Shown: positions 8,105-17,374 of the stretch, piece after piece | Position numbering within the stretch: position 1 is the stretch's first letter | Layout of the letters: each line of letters starts with the position of its first letter | Assembly: GCA_003133065.1 (NCBI GenBank) | Contig: PKZM01000186.1 | Location: 10,957-53,529 of the forward strand | Length of the DNA stretch: 42,573 bases | Direction: 5' to 3' | Source: Acetobacteraceae bacterium | GTDB lineage: Bacteria > Pseudomonadota > Alphaproteobacteria > Acetobacterales > Acetobacteraceae | Notes under the pieces: generated by a model | The model's input: the letters and a program-made list of their open reading frames with translations, nothing else | Database searches by the model: none | What the model was told of the DNA's origin: nothing | Translations under genes and position numbers: made by a program

Positions 8105-9073
8105 ATGATGCAGCAGGGGCGGGTAAGGCCGGAAGAGGCGCTGATCTCGGTGATCGTGCCCGTGTATAATGAGGCCGAGGCAATCGATGCCTTCCTGCGG
8201 CAAATCACTCCCGAACTGACCCAAGCCGGCGTCCGGTTTGAAACCATCTTCGTCAATGACGGTTCGACGGACGCGACACTCACCCTCCTGCTCGACCGCG
8301 CCTCAACCCAGTCCGGCCTGCGGGTGATCAACCTCTCCCGCAATTTCGGCAAGGAAGCGGCCATGACCGCGGGGCTGGACCATGCGCGTGGCGACGCCGC
8401 CGTGCTGATCGACGTGGACCTGCAGGACCCGCCCGAATTGCTAGGCAAATTCATCACGCTGTGGCGCCAGGGCTACGACGTCGTCTACGGCCTGCGGGAA
8501 AGCCGCCAGGCCGATGCCCGCCTCAAGCGCGTCACCGCCGGGCTATTCTATGCGGTGTTCAACATGATGTCGCCCACGCCGATCCCGCCCAATGTCGGCG
8601 ACTTCCGGCTGATCGACCGGCGCGTGATCGAGGCCTTGCACCTTCTGCCCGAACGCGGCCGCTTCATGAAGGGCCTGTTCGCCTGGGTCGGCTTCCCCTC
8701 CATCGGCGTGCCCTATGTGCGCCCCGCCCGCGTGCTGGGCCAGAGCAAATGGAATTACTGGCGCCTATGGAATTTCGCACTCGACGGCATCGTCAGCTTC
8801 TCCACGGCGCCCTTACGCGTATGGACCTATTGCGGTATCGCCATCGCCGCCGGCGCGCTGTTCTACGCGCTGTTCATCGCGCTCTACACGCTTATCCTGG
8901 GCAACCGCGTGCCCGGCTACGCATCGCTGATAATCGTTGTGCTGTTCTCCACAGCGGCCAACCTGATCTCGCTCGGCATGATCGGCGAATATGTCGGCCG
9001 GCTTTTCGTGGAAACCAAGCAGCGGCCGATTTATCTGCTGGAAGGGATCTACCCGCCGGACAAGGCCGCGTGA
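8105..9073 (+). CDS. Glycosyltransferase family 2, DPM1/GtrB/ArnC-like polyprenyl-phosphate glycosyltransferase with two C-terminal TM helices
   Basis: 322 aa; ISVIVPVYNEAEAIDAFL, ETIFVNDGSTDATL, NLSRNFGKEAAMTAGLDHARGDAAVLIDVDLQDPPEL; C-terminal hydrophobic helices. Confidence 0.88.
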   Translation: MMQQGRVRPEEALISVIVPVYNEAEAIDAFLRQITPELTQAGVRFETIFVNDGSTDATLTLLLDRASTQSGLRVINLSRNFGKEAAMTAGLDHARGDAAVLIDVDLQDPPELLGKFITLWRQGYDVVYGLRESRQADARLKRVTAGLFYAVFNMMSPTPIPPNVGDFRLIDRRVIEALHLLPERGRFMKGLFAWVGFPSIGVPYVRPARVLGQSKWNYWRLWNFALDGIVSFSTAPLRVWTYCGIAIAAGALFYALFIALYTLILGNRVPGYASLIIVVLFSTAANLISLGMIGEYVGRLFVETKQRPIYLLEGIYPPDKAA

Positions 9074-9201
9074 AGAAAGCGTGCTCTTTTCTTGAAAAAA
9101 ACCAAAAAACCGTTACCCGTTTGCGCACGCTGCCGGCGAGGCGCGCGCCACCAGTCAAAAGTCTTTTGCTTCTTTTCTTCAGAAAAGAAGACCTTTCTTC
9201 C
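9074..9201. repeat. Composite palindromic element, diverging form with GC-rich core (degenerate left arm)
   Basis: GAAGAAAGCGTGCTCTTTTCTTGAAAAAAACC...GCACGCTGCCGGCGAGGCGCGCGCC...CAAAAGTCTTTTGCTTCTTTTCTTCAGAAAAGAAGACC. Confidence 0.8.
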
Positions 9202-9237
9202 TAAACCTGACCGCACACAGGATTCGATTTAAACCCC

Positions 9238-9954
9238 ATGGACCTCAAGGAAGAAGCCATTCTTGGCGACTCCGCCGCCTCCCACTGGTATTACCGTGCC
9301 AAATCCGCCGCCATGCTGCGCATGCTCGGGTCCGCGCCCATCGGCGACATCCTCGATGTCGGCGCCGGCTCAGGGTTTTTCTCCCGCGTGCTGCTTGATC
9401 GCACATCTGCCACAGGCGCCACCTGCGTGGATCCCAATTACGCTCGCGAACACGCGGAAATTCACAACACCAAGCCGATCCGCTTCGCCTTTCGCGTGAA
9501 CCGCTTCCCCGGCGATCTGGTTCTGATGATGGACGTGCTGGAACACGTGCCGGACGATACCGCCCTGCTCGCGGAATATGCCGCCTGCGTTTCCCCTCGC
9601 ACGCGCTTTCTCATCACCGTACCGGCCCTGCAATGGATGTGGAGCGGCCACGACGTGTTCCTGGAACATTACCGCCGCTATACGCTGCGCCAAGTGGATC
9701 GCCTGATCGCCCGCGTGGGCCTGAAACCCTTGGCCAGCAGCTACTATTACGGCTTTACTTTACCCATCGCCGCGGCGGCGCGCATCCCCGGCCGCATCGC
9801 CTCGGGCGGCCGAGTTGTTGCTGCATCCGGCATGAAACGTCATTCACCGCTGGTGAACGGCGCGCTCGCCGCCCTGTGCGCGGCCGAACTGCCGTTGCTG
9901 GGGCATAATAAGCTTGCTGGTCTTTCGGTCTTCGCCCTTGCGGAGAAGCCGTAG
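9238..9954 (+). CDS. Class I SAM-dependent methyltransferase
   Basis: 238 aa; IGDILDVGAGSGFFSRVLLD motif I and DLVLMMDVLEHVPDDTALLAEYA. Confidence 0.85.
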   Translation: MDLKEEAILGDSAASHWYYRAKSAAMLRMLGSAPIGDILDVGAGSGFFSRVLLDRTSATGATCVDPNYAREHAEIHNTKPIRFAFRVNRFPGDLVLMMDVLEHVPDDTALLAEYAACVSPRTRFLITVPALQWMWSGHDVFLEHYRRYTLRQVDRLIARVGLKPLASSYYYGFTLPIAAAARIPGRIASGGRVVAASGMKRHSPLVNGALAALCAAELPLLGHNKLAGLSVFALAEKP

Positions 9955-10015
9955 GGTGTGCATGGCGGATTGCGGCGAATGACAACGTACCCGCCGATCC
10001 CGGCCCGGGAGAAAT

Positions 10016-10114
10016 TAACCACGACGGCACACAGACACGGAGAGTACTCGAAGAAGAATTTAAATCGAGAATCATCTACGTGTTTTTCTTCGTGCCTTTG
10101 TGCCTTCGTGGTTT
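10016..10114. repeat. Imperfect inverted repeat of the ACCACGAAGGCACAAAGGCACGAAGA type
   Basis: Left AACCACGACGGCACACAGACACGGAGAG; right TCTTCGTGCCTTTGTGCCTTCGTGGTTTTTC is its approximate reverse complement. Confidence 0.65.
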
Positions 10115-10133
10115 TTCTTATCCTGCTCAAACT

Positions 10134-12497
10134 TCAGAACTTATATCCCACCCGCCCGATAAACTGCCGCGGCGGAACATAGTAGTTTGCCGTAATGAAA
10201 GTCCCGAAATCGTCCGAGTACCGCGAATTCACCGAATTGTTGTTCGTCAGATTCGTGATCACGAAATCCGCATGCCAATGCCCATCCGCCGTCGCATAGG
10301 TGAAGTTCACATCGATCTGCCGCTGCGACGGCACCAGATCCGTCTCCTTCACATTATATACCCGGAAATAATACGGGTTGCGGTAGACGAGATGAATGCT
10401 GGATGTCAGCCGGCCCCCCTCCTCGAAATGATACACATGCTGTAGCGCGATGTTCCCGGTGAACGGCGGCACTTTCGGCAGTTGATGGCCGTACACTTCA
10501 CTCGCCGCCGCGTAATAGGCAGCGAAACGCTGGGCGACGTCGTTGCCATTGAACGGCCCGCCATTGGCCAGATCAATCTGTTCGGCTTGCGACGGGTCCA
10601 GCAGATGCTGGTGACTATCGACCCTGCTTTCCTGCACAGTAAAGTTTCCATCCAGGCGGAAGCCCGCGGGCAGCAATTCGGTCGCCTCACCCTCAACCCC
10701 ATCGACATGGGAAGCCTTGAGATTCGTCAGCCCGCCCTGGAACGGAATTGGGTCTTCGCTATCAACCTGATAGCCATGGATCATGTTGTAGAAGGCTGAG
10801 ACATTGATACGCAAAGTTTTTTCGAGGAACTCGTTCTTCGATCCAAGTTCAAACGCATCCACCCGCTCCGGCGCAAACACCAGCGGAATAGCCACGGCCT
10901 GCGGATTGAGGTTCGCCCCACCCGGCTTCAGACCGTTGGAGACCATGGCATACACCGTGTTCGTCGGTGCCACATCGTATTCCACCTCGGCTCGGCCTGT
11001 TGCCTTCTGGAACTTCGTTTTCAAAATTGTAAAAAAGTCTACGCCGTTTTTTGTCGTAACCAGGGGCGGTGCCGCATTCCGATCGGCCAGGCCAAAGAAA
11101 TCCTGAATCACACCAATCTGGTTATCGATCGTGCCACGACCGCCGAGCGTGAAGCGCAACTGGTCCGTCACGTGGTACACGCCCTGGCCATAAATGGATC
11201 CAGAGGTGAGCTTTTGCGTATCACGCGTCTCGAATGCGACGGGCCCTGAAAACCCTGCCGTTTCGCCGTAATACGGATTGGTCGGCCCCAAATTGACCGG
11301 CAGCCCGTAAGGTATGTCACCATCTGTGTACTGATACTCCAGCACACCCTCGTTATATCTCTGCTCCAGGAAGAACGCGCCGACAATCCAGTCCAGACGC
11401 GTCCCGGGCTTGGATGTCAGATCAAATTCGCTCGTATAGCTGTGTCCCGAACGATCATTCTCCACATCGATGTCATGCACGCCCAGTAGTGGCAGGGCCA
11501 GCGCATAATCCAGCTTGTCGAGATCTTCCGACCCAGTCAACGCAGCCTGCTGATAGCTGCCCAGATATTTCGCGGTCGCCCAATCCAGATCATAGGAAAC
11601 CGTCAGCGCCAGATCATCCGACCGCTGATGCATCTTCGCCGGCCAATCCTGGGACAATACGCGCGGATTGGTGCTCGGATCATCGATATTCTGATAACCG
11701 TCGCCATTGGTATCATTCGCATAATGCTCGGCCCACACTTCGATGGTCAGCGGCGCAATCGGCTTCCACAGGGCATCTATGCGCCCATTGAAGGAGTTCT
11801 CGTTGCTCTCGGGATATTTGCCGTTGGTGCCGGGTACCTCGTTGGCATTCTCCCACCCGTCATGCGCCTCCTGCTCGAAGGCCACACGAACCGCCGCCGT
11901 CTCGCCCAGCGGAAAATTGCCGGCAATCCGAAACCGGTCATAATCGTAGCTGCCATAGCTCATGTCGGTATAGCCGCCATACACGCCCAATTGCGGCCGC
12001 ACCGTGGTCACGTTGATCGCGCCGCCATCGGAATTCTGCCCCAGCACCGTACCCTGGGGTCCCCGCAACACTTCCAGCGTGTCGATATCGAGGAAACTCG
12101 CATTCAGTGAAATTGGGCTGGCGATATAAATCCCGTTCTGATTGTAGGAAACGCCAGGCTGGGCCGAGGTATTTTCCGTGCCTTCATAACCCGCGCCGCG
12201 AATGCTGATGGCCAGCGGGTTCGATGGCGTGGTATTCACCACCAGCCCCGGCACGATATTATCCAGATCCTTGGGCGCCGCGATGTGCTCCCGATCCAGC
12301 GCCGCACCCGAAAGGGCTGTCACCGCCAACGGCGTCTTTTGCAGGTTGGTCTTCACCTTGGTCGCCGTCACGATCACTTCCTCGATCGCGGCCGGCTTGC
12401 CCGGCGCCGCCACAATCTGCGCCATTGCCCCCGTCGCGGCACTCATCGCGAGCGCGGACGCGCCGCACAGCAGAAACCTTGTCCGAATCATGATCAC
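10134..12497 (-). CDS. TonB-dependent receptor
   Basis: 787 aa; signal peptide, EEVIVTATKVKTNLQKTPLAVTALSG plug start, LEVLRGPQGTVLGQNSDGGAINVTT; terminal F (FIGRVGYKF). Confidence 0.9.
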   Translation of the reverse strand: MIMIRTRFLLCGASALAMSAATGAMAQIVAAPGKPAAIEEVIVTATKVKTNLQKTPLAVTALSGAALDREHIAAPKDLDNIVPGLVVNTTPSNPLAISIRGAGYEGTENTSAQPGVSYNQNGIYIASPISLNASFLDIDTLEVLRGPQGTVLGQNSDGGAINVTTVRPQLGVYGGYTDMSYGSYDYDRFRIAGNFPLGETAAVRVAFEQEAHDGWENANEVPGTNGKYPESNENSFNGRIDALWKPIAPLTIEVWAEHYANDTNGDGYQNIDDPSTNPRVLSQDWPAKMHQRSDDLALTVSYDLDWATAKYLGSYQQAALTGSEDLDKLDYALALPLLGVHDIDVENDRSGHSYTSEFDLTSKPGTRLDWIVGAFFLEQRYNEGVLEYQYTDGDIPYGLPVNLGPTNPYYGETAGFSGPVAFETRDTQKLTSGSIYGQGVYHVTDQLRFTLGGRGTIDNQIGVIQDFFGLADRNAAPPLVTTKNGVDFFTILKTKFQKATGRAEVEYDVAPTNTVYAMVSNGLKPGGANLNPQAVAIPLVFAPERVDAFELGSKNEFLEKTLRINVSAFYNMIHGYQVDSEDPIPFQGGLTNLKASHVDGVEGEATELLPAGFRLDGNFTVQESRVDSHQHLLDPSQAEQIDLANGGPFNGNDVAQRFAAYYAAASEVYGHQLPKVPPFTGNIALQHVYHFEEGGRLTSSIHLVYRNPYYFRVYNVKETDLVPSQRQIDVNFTYATADGHWHADFVITNLTNNNSVNSRYSDDFGTFITANYYVPPRQFIGRVGYKF

Positions 12498-12576
12498 TCC
12501 CCCTCCAACGCAGCCAAGCTTTGTGCCGGCACGGCCCAGCGCTAGGCCGTGTCGATCGCCGCAATCCTGTTACTCA

Positions 12577-12590
12577 CCGTAATGTTACGG
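12577..12590. promoter_or_regulatory. Palindrome CCGTAA-TG-TTACGG in the TonB receptor/LysR divergent region
   Basis: Perfect 6-bp arms read directly; position suits an operator. Confidence 0.4.
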
Positions 12591-12676
12591 ATGCATGGCG
12601 TTGATCTCAATATCCGAATACCGCATGATGCGTTCGAAAAATTGGAGCACCCCTTCTGCCCGCCTTCTCCCGTTTC

Positions 12677-13573
12677 ATGGAGTATTTCGTTGCCACGGCC
12701 CGGTTCGGATCCATCCGAAAGGCCTCCGAGCATCTCCACATCTCGGCCTCCGCCATCGACCGCCAGATCCTGCTCGCCGAGCAGGAACTGGGCTGCGAGT
12801 TGTTCGAACGCCTGCCAACCGGCCTGCGCCTGACTGCCGCGGGCGAAATCATGCTCAATGCCACCATGGCCTGGCGCAAGGATCTCGCAACCGTCAGGCT
12901 GCAACTGAACGATCTGCGCGGCCTGCGTCGCGGCCAGGTGCAGATCGCTGCGATCGACGCCCTCACCCGCGGCTTCCTACCCGCCCTCATCGAACGTCTG
13001 CGCCGGGAACACCCCTTCATCACAACACGGCTCCTGGTGCTCGATAACAAGGACATCCCGGCCGCCATCACCTCCGGCGAAGTGGATTTTGGCCTCCTCC
13101 TCAACCCCCAAGCCTCGCGCGATCTCTCCGTGCGGGCCCACCGCGAGATTCTCCTCGGCTTCGTCAGCCGCACCGATCACCCGGTCACGCGGCAATCCAC
13201 CCCGGTTCACCTCAGCGAAGCCGCGGAATATCCCGTCGTCGCGCCCGCCGAACCCCTCGCCCTGTGCGTGCAACTGCGTGCCCTGCAGGCCGCCACCGGC
13301 GTGGTGATGAACATCGTTGCAGAATCCAACAATATCCAGATGATCAAATCCCTGGCGCGGGAAGGCGTGGGCCTGGGCCTGCTCTGCTGGCTCGATGCCG
13401 CCGACGAAGTCGCTCGCGGTGAACTCGCCTTCACCCCCATCGCCCGCGCCGGCGCGCACCCGCTCACGCTCGCCCTCTGCGTCGATCGCTCCCGCCAGCT
13501 CTCCGCCGCACCGCGCTTGCTGCTGGGGTGGCTGGAGGTGGCCATTGCTGATGTCCGCGTTGCGGGAAGCTAA
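12677..13573 (+). CDS. LysR-family transcriptional regulator
   Basis: 298 aa; N-terminal HTH MEYFVATARFGSIRKASEHLHISASAIDRQILLAEQELGCELFERLPTGLRLTAAGE. Confidence 0.9.
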   Translation: MEYFVATARFGSIRKASEHLHISASAIDRQILLAEQELGCELFERLPTGLRLTAAGEIMLNATMAWRKDLATVRLQLNDLRGLRRGQVQIAAIDALTRGFLPALIERLRREHPFITTRLLVLDNKDIPAAITSGEVDFGLLLNPQASRDLSVRAHREILLGFVSRTDHPVTRQSTPVHLSEAAEYPVVAPAEPLALCVQLRALQAATGVVMNIVAESNNIQMIKSLAREGVGLGLLCWLDAADEVARGELAFTPIARAGAHPLTLALCVDRSRQLSAAPRLLLGWLEVAIADVRVAGS

Positions 13574-13578
13574 GGCGA

Positions 13579-13625
13579 GGCCTTCTTTTTTGAAAAAAAG
13601 AAGCAAAAAACTTTTGTCTGTTGGC
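13579..13625. repeat. Palindromic element, single half copy
   Basis: GGCCTTCTTTTTTGAAAAAAAGAAGCAAAAAACTTTTGTCTG between convergent genes. Confidence 0.8.
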
Positions 13626-13631
13626 TACGAC

Positions 13632-14684
13632 CTAGGGTTTCAATCGCGTGCACGGGCTTTGCTTGGGCGCGCAAACACCAACAAAGGCGTGATTCACATA
13701 AGACGCATCCAGCCATATGCCGACAAACGACCCGCCCCCATTCGCCGCGGTAATCGTCGTCTGCTGCGCGCCGGGCACCGCAATCGGATGGAAAACGCCT
13801 TGATACAGAACGAAACTATGGGTCAACCCCGTCGCATCCGCGTAAGTACCAAACACCTCGCCCGCCGTCCCGATCGAGAGAATAATCGTCGTATTCCCCT
13901 CAGGATTGTCGACCGTCGTGATCGCACCGGCAATATCGGTAAATCCGTGGATATTGCCGCGCACGTCCGAATACCAGCCGGCAATGTCCCCGGCGGCATC
14001 AATGAACAACGGCTCCGTCACCGGCGCGCCCGGCACAGTCAAACTGGTGAACTTGCCGCCGGTATAAATGAACCCGCTCGTGGCGGCATAACTCGCCTGG
14101 TCGCTGCCGATAATGGTACCGGCATCGTTGATAGCATTGCCCAGCGTGGAGAGCGATGCCCCGGGCACCGTAAATACGTTCGCGCTATGCCCATGGCTGG
14201 TCAGGCCACGCGCCTGCCCGAAGGTTTCGGTCACGTAGCCGGCAATAACACCATGCACGTTTATCCCCGCCACATACGCGTTCAGCGTGGTGCTCATCGC
14301 GATCGGGGTGAATCCCCCGCCATGGCTATCGAACATGACCGGAATGGCGCGGCCATTGGCCGCCACGGCTTGCCCCGCCGCAATGCCCCGCGCATTGATT
14401 GCCTCAAACCTGGTGTCTTCGCCGTCATAAACGCCGATCACTGCGCGCCCGCTGGTCCATACAAATCCCTCCGCGGCGCCGGTGGGTGTAGCGAAATCAT
14501 ACCCCGCCACCTGCCCGCCGGCATTGATCGCGGTGGCAACGCTCGTGCTCCCCGCAGGCCGGCCCAGCGTCACCAGCGTGTACACGCCGGCAGCGGCCGG
14601 GCAAGCCGCCATGCACAGCATCGCGAGCCCCAGCCCGCCATACGCGGCACATCGCCGCACCTCAGTGCGTGAAGGTGAACGCAT
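13632..14684 (-). CDS. Secreted HAF-repeat-like protein
   Basis: Repeated INAGGQVAGY / INARGIAAGQ / INVHGVIAGY / INDAGTIIGS motifs; preferred start MRSPSRTEVRRC gives a signal peptide; the longer ORF begins at 14771. Confidence 0.65.
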   Translation of the reverse strand: MRSPSRTEVRRCAAYGGLGLAMLCMAACPAAAGVYTLVTLGRPAGSTSVATAINAGGQVAGYDFATPTGAAEGFVWTSGRAVIGVYDGEDTRFEAINARGIAAGQAVAANGRAIPVMFDSHGGGFTPIAMSTTLNAYVAGINVHGVIAGYVTETFGQARGLTSHGHSANVFTVPGASLSTLGNAINDAGTIIGSDQASYAATSGFIYTGGKFTSLTVPGAPVTEPLFIDAAGDIAGWYSDVRGNIHGFTDIAGAITTVDNPEGNTTIILSIGTAGEVFGTYADATGLTHSFVLYQGVFHPIAVPGAQQTTITAANGGGSFVGIWLDASYVNHAFVGVCAPKQSPCTRLKP

Positions 14685-16131
14685 AAACGGTCCCCGATCC
14701 TGCCACATACAAATGGCTATTGGCTGCCAGGATGGTGGAGAAATGCTGCAAGCCGGACATGCTATCCGCACCGCCGCCGCCGCCGAACACCACAGCGCCG
14801 GTCAATGCGTTAAACCCGTGCAGCTCATTATCGCCCTGCGCGCCCGTCACCCACACGATGGGATCGCTATTGCCGGCGCCCGTCGTGATGATGGGCGCGC
14901 CAGCACCATTCAGCTCCTGGCACCACGTCTCCGTAATCGGCGTGGTCGTGCTGTTGGTAATGCTCAGCATGCTCAGGCTTTCACCCGCGCAGGTGCGGCC
15001 GGCAAAATTGGTGAACGCGACCATCGTCGCCTTGGCCGTGCTGTGCACGGCCGGCCCCGTGATGATCACCGTGTTGGAAACGGGGGCGGACGCGACCTCG
15101 CCGCCGATCCCCCCCAGGCTCGTGCGGTTCACCAAATAGGCACGGCCATCCTTGCCCAGGGCCAGCAGTCGCGCCGCCTCACCGCCCCCGGGCTGCGGGA
15201 CGTTGAAGGGTATTGCCCCGGTCCCGCCCAGATCCAGATCCTCGTCATCCAGGGTCAGCCAATCCGCCGGCGTAAAGAAATCCGCCGGCGCGGACGAAAA
15301 CGCCAGCCCCGGGGCTAGCTTGATGATCGCCTCGCCGCCGCCCCAGCTGCTGGCACCCCCGGTATTGCCGGTGGTGGCGAAGATCGACGTTCCATCGGAG
15401 GTGGCACCCCCCTGCGCCCAGATACCGCCATGCACCGCGCTGGTTGCCCATACCGCGGTGATCCCCGGCTTGCTGCGGCTCGCCTGCACCATCATGCCGT
15501 GATAACTGCCGCAATCGCCGTAGCGGCCGGCATAGGTGATGTAGAGATTGCCGCCGAACAGCAGCAGCGCGCTGCGTTCCCCCTGCACCGTCGGGTCGAA
15601 ACTCTGGTGCAGCGCCGCCAGCCCCGCCGTCACGTCCACTGGCCATTTCGGCAAAACATGCCCGGTGGTCACGGAAATGGCGTATAGCCGGTGGTGCACC
15701 CCGCCGGGGCTGAGATTCACCAGCGCATCCAGATAGATCGTGCCGTTGGCGGGATCCATCACCGGTGTCCCGGTGATGCCTTCCGGATTCACATTCCCGC
15801 AGCCCAGCGCGCTCAGCGGTGCGGCCGGCGCGAGTTGGGTGCTCCACACCGTGGCGCCGGTGCTGGCGTTGAGCGCCTCCACCGTATTGCTCTCGGTGGC
15901 AACGATCAGCGTATTCGTGGGCGCCCAGTACAGTGGCTGCGCATAGACATTCCCGGTCACGCTCGCTTTGAAGGCCGGATCAAGGTGCATCGTTGCGGCG
16001 GCGGCCAGTGTCAGCCCCGGCACGACATAATCGCCGTGGCGATTGACGCTGTTATGGTAGGTCGTCACGCTTTGCGCCCGCGCCACGCCCAGTGACAACG
16101 CCGCCACCACCACCGCCCAAACCGCCCGCAT
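14662..16131 (-). CDS. Secreted PQQ-like/WD beta-propeller protein
   Basis: Preferred start MRAVWAVVVAALSLGVARAQ (signal peptide). The extra N-terminus in the ORF track ([12 protein letters not shown]...) is encoded by a palindromic element. Repeats such as NTLIVATESNTVEALNASTGATVWSTQL. Confidence 0.75.
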   Translation of the reverse strand: MRAVWAVVVAALSLGVARAQSVTTYHNSVNRHGDYVVPGLTLAAAATMHLDPAFKASVTGNVYAQPLYWAPTNTLIVATESNTVEALNASTGATVWSTQLAPAAPLSALGCGNVNPEGITGTPVMDPANGTIYLDALVNLSPGGVHHRLYAISVTTGHVLPKWPVDVTAGLAALHQSFDPTVQGERSALLLFGGNLYITYAGRYGDCGSYHGMMVQASRSKPGITAVWATSAVHGGIWAQGGATSDGTSIFATTGNTGGASSWGGGEAIIKLAPGLAFSSAPADFFTPADWLTLDDEDLDLGGTGAIPFNVPQPGGGEAARLLALGKDGRAYLVNRTSLGGIGGEVASAPVSNTVIITGPAVHSTAKATMVAFTNFAGRTCAGESLSMLSITNSTTTPITETWCQELNGAGAPIITTGAGNSDPIVWVTGAQGDNELHGFNALTGAVVFGGGGGADSMSGLQHFSTILAANSHLYVAGSGTVYAFTFTH

Positions 16132-16186
16132 AATACCCTCCTCAAATTGTTTCGGGAAAAATTGTATTCCGTACGCGGAAACAAAA

Positions 16187-16236
16187 CAGTTAAAAGTTTC
16201 TTGGTTCTTTTTTTCAAAAAAGAACATTCTTTCTCA
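16187..16236. repeat. Palindromic element, single half copy (GGTTC subtype)
   Basis: TTAAAAGTTTCTTGGTTCTTTTTTTCAAAAAAGAACATTCTTTCTC. Confidence 0.8.
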
Positions 16237-16248
16237 TCTCTGATGAGG

Positions 16249-16791
16249 TTACCCCCCTTTCACCCCCAGTGCCAGCGTCGCCGTATGTTCCCGCCCCACC
16301 AAGTCCAGCACCACCAGCCCGTCCAGCGTGGCGATCACGCGCGATGCTGTGGCCTGGCGTATCGTTTCGTTGTCAATCGCCAACCGGCTTGCGACCAGGG
16401 CCACGAAACTATCTGCGATCTGACCGGCAACGCTGCGGTACGGTTCCTCCCCGCGGGAGGAGAGGATCGTCACTTCCAGCCATAGCCGCATATAGGGCCG
16501 CACCGCCGCACCGCGGATGATCCCGGCCATGTCCGCCAGCACCTTTTCCGGATCGGCTGAGCATGGTCCGCCCAGCGCGGTGTGCAGGATGGCGCCAAGC
16601 CGGGTTGCGATCGTGCCCAGGGCGGAGACGAGGATGTCGTCCTTGCCGGCAAAATAATACAGCAGCATGCGGTCGCTGGTGCCGGCCGTTTGTGCCAGGG
16701 CGCGCAGGCTGGAATCCGCCAGGCCGTGCGCCAGCATGTGGTCGGCGATCCGGTCCAGGGCGGCGGCGCGGCGCTTTTCACGTACCGACAT
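16249..16791 (-). CDS. TetR-family transcriptional regulator
   Basis: MSVREKRRAAALDRIADHMLAHGLADSSLRALAQTAGTSDRMLLYYFAGKDDILVSALG: TetR_N HTH. Confidence 0.88.
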   Translation of the reverse strand: MSVREKRRAAALDRIADHMLAHGLADSSLRALAQTAGTSDRMLLYYFAGKDDILVSALGTIATRLGAILHTALGGPCSADPEKVLADMAGIIRGAAVRPYMRLWLEVTILSSRGEEPYRSVAGQIADSFVALVASRLAIDNETIRQATASRVIATLDGLVVLDLVGREHTATLALGVKGG

Positions 16792-16800
16792 CAAAATTCC

Positions 16801-16816
16801 TGTAGCAGCCGCTACA
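16801..16816. promoter_or_regulatory. TetR operator candidate 1, TGTAGCAGCCGCTACA
   Basis: TGTAG-N6-CTACA palindrome between divergent tetR and the DUF5367-like gene. Confidence 0.7.
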
Positions 16817-16827
16817 AAAATCGGATA

Positions 16828-16843
16828 TGTAGTGCGCGCTACA
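16828..16843. promoter_or_regulatory. TetR operator candidate 2, TGTAGTGCGCGCTACA
   Basis: Second TGTAG-N6-CTACA site, 27 bp centre to centre from site 1. Confidence 0.7.
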
Positions 16844-16861
16844 TTGGCACAGGAGGCGAAC

Positions 16862-17281
16862 ATGTCGGGTTTGGTTCATGCGGGCAATATACGCGGTGGT
16901 TTGGGTTCGGCGCGTGCCGTGAAGCTGGCGCTGCTGGGCATAGCATTATGGGCGATCGGTGTGGGCGGGGTCCACCTGGCAGCATCTCGGGGTGTGTTCG
17001 GGCCGGCAGGGTCGCCGCTTCTGCTGGCGATGACGCTGCCGCTGGCATGGGCCACGCTGCGCCTGATCCGGCGTGTATCCGGCGCAGGTGCGGGGATGGT
17101 GGAGGCAACGGCGCTGGTCAGCGCGCCGGCGCTGCTGCTGGATGGCGTGGTGCTGACCTGGGCACCCTGGCTGTATGACGCAACAGAGTCCGGCCAGCGC
17201 GCCGCCGGGGCATGGCTGTTGTGGTTCGTCGGTGTCAGCCTGGTGATCGCCTTCGCCGGCGCGCGGCAGGCGCGGCGCTAG
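16862..17281 (+). CDS. DUF5367-like small membrane protein
   Basis: 139 aa MSGLVHAGNIRGGLGSARAVKLALLGIALWAIGVGGVHLA...; four TM segments; AGGAGG RBS. Confidence 0.65.
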   Translation: MSGLVHAGNIRGGLGSARAVKLALLGIALWAIGVGGVHLAASRGVFGPAGSPLLLAMTLPLAWATLRLIRRVSGAGAGMVEATALVSAPALLLDGVVLTWAPWLYDATESGQRAAGAWLLWFVGVSLVIAFAGARQARR

Positions 17282-17374
17282 ACCCGCACGGGTACACGCG
17301 CCAGAACAGGCGCAGGCAGGATCGTTCACGCCGCTGCGGTCCTGCCTTCCCCCTGAGCACCAAGGAGCCGCGCC

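Noticed and set aside
8105-9954. GT2 and methyltransferase as certain maturation enzymes of the short peptide
   Set aside because: The GT2 has C-terminal TM helices typical of polyprenyl-phosphate glycosyltransferases and elements separate the genes; kept only as a weak hypothesis.
17315-17346. GGCAGGA...TCCTGCC inverted repeat before the oxidoreductase gene
   Set aside because: Loop is long (18 nt), no T-tract, and short GC-rich inverted repeats are expected by chance at this GC content.
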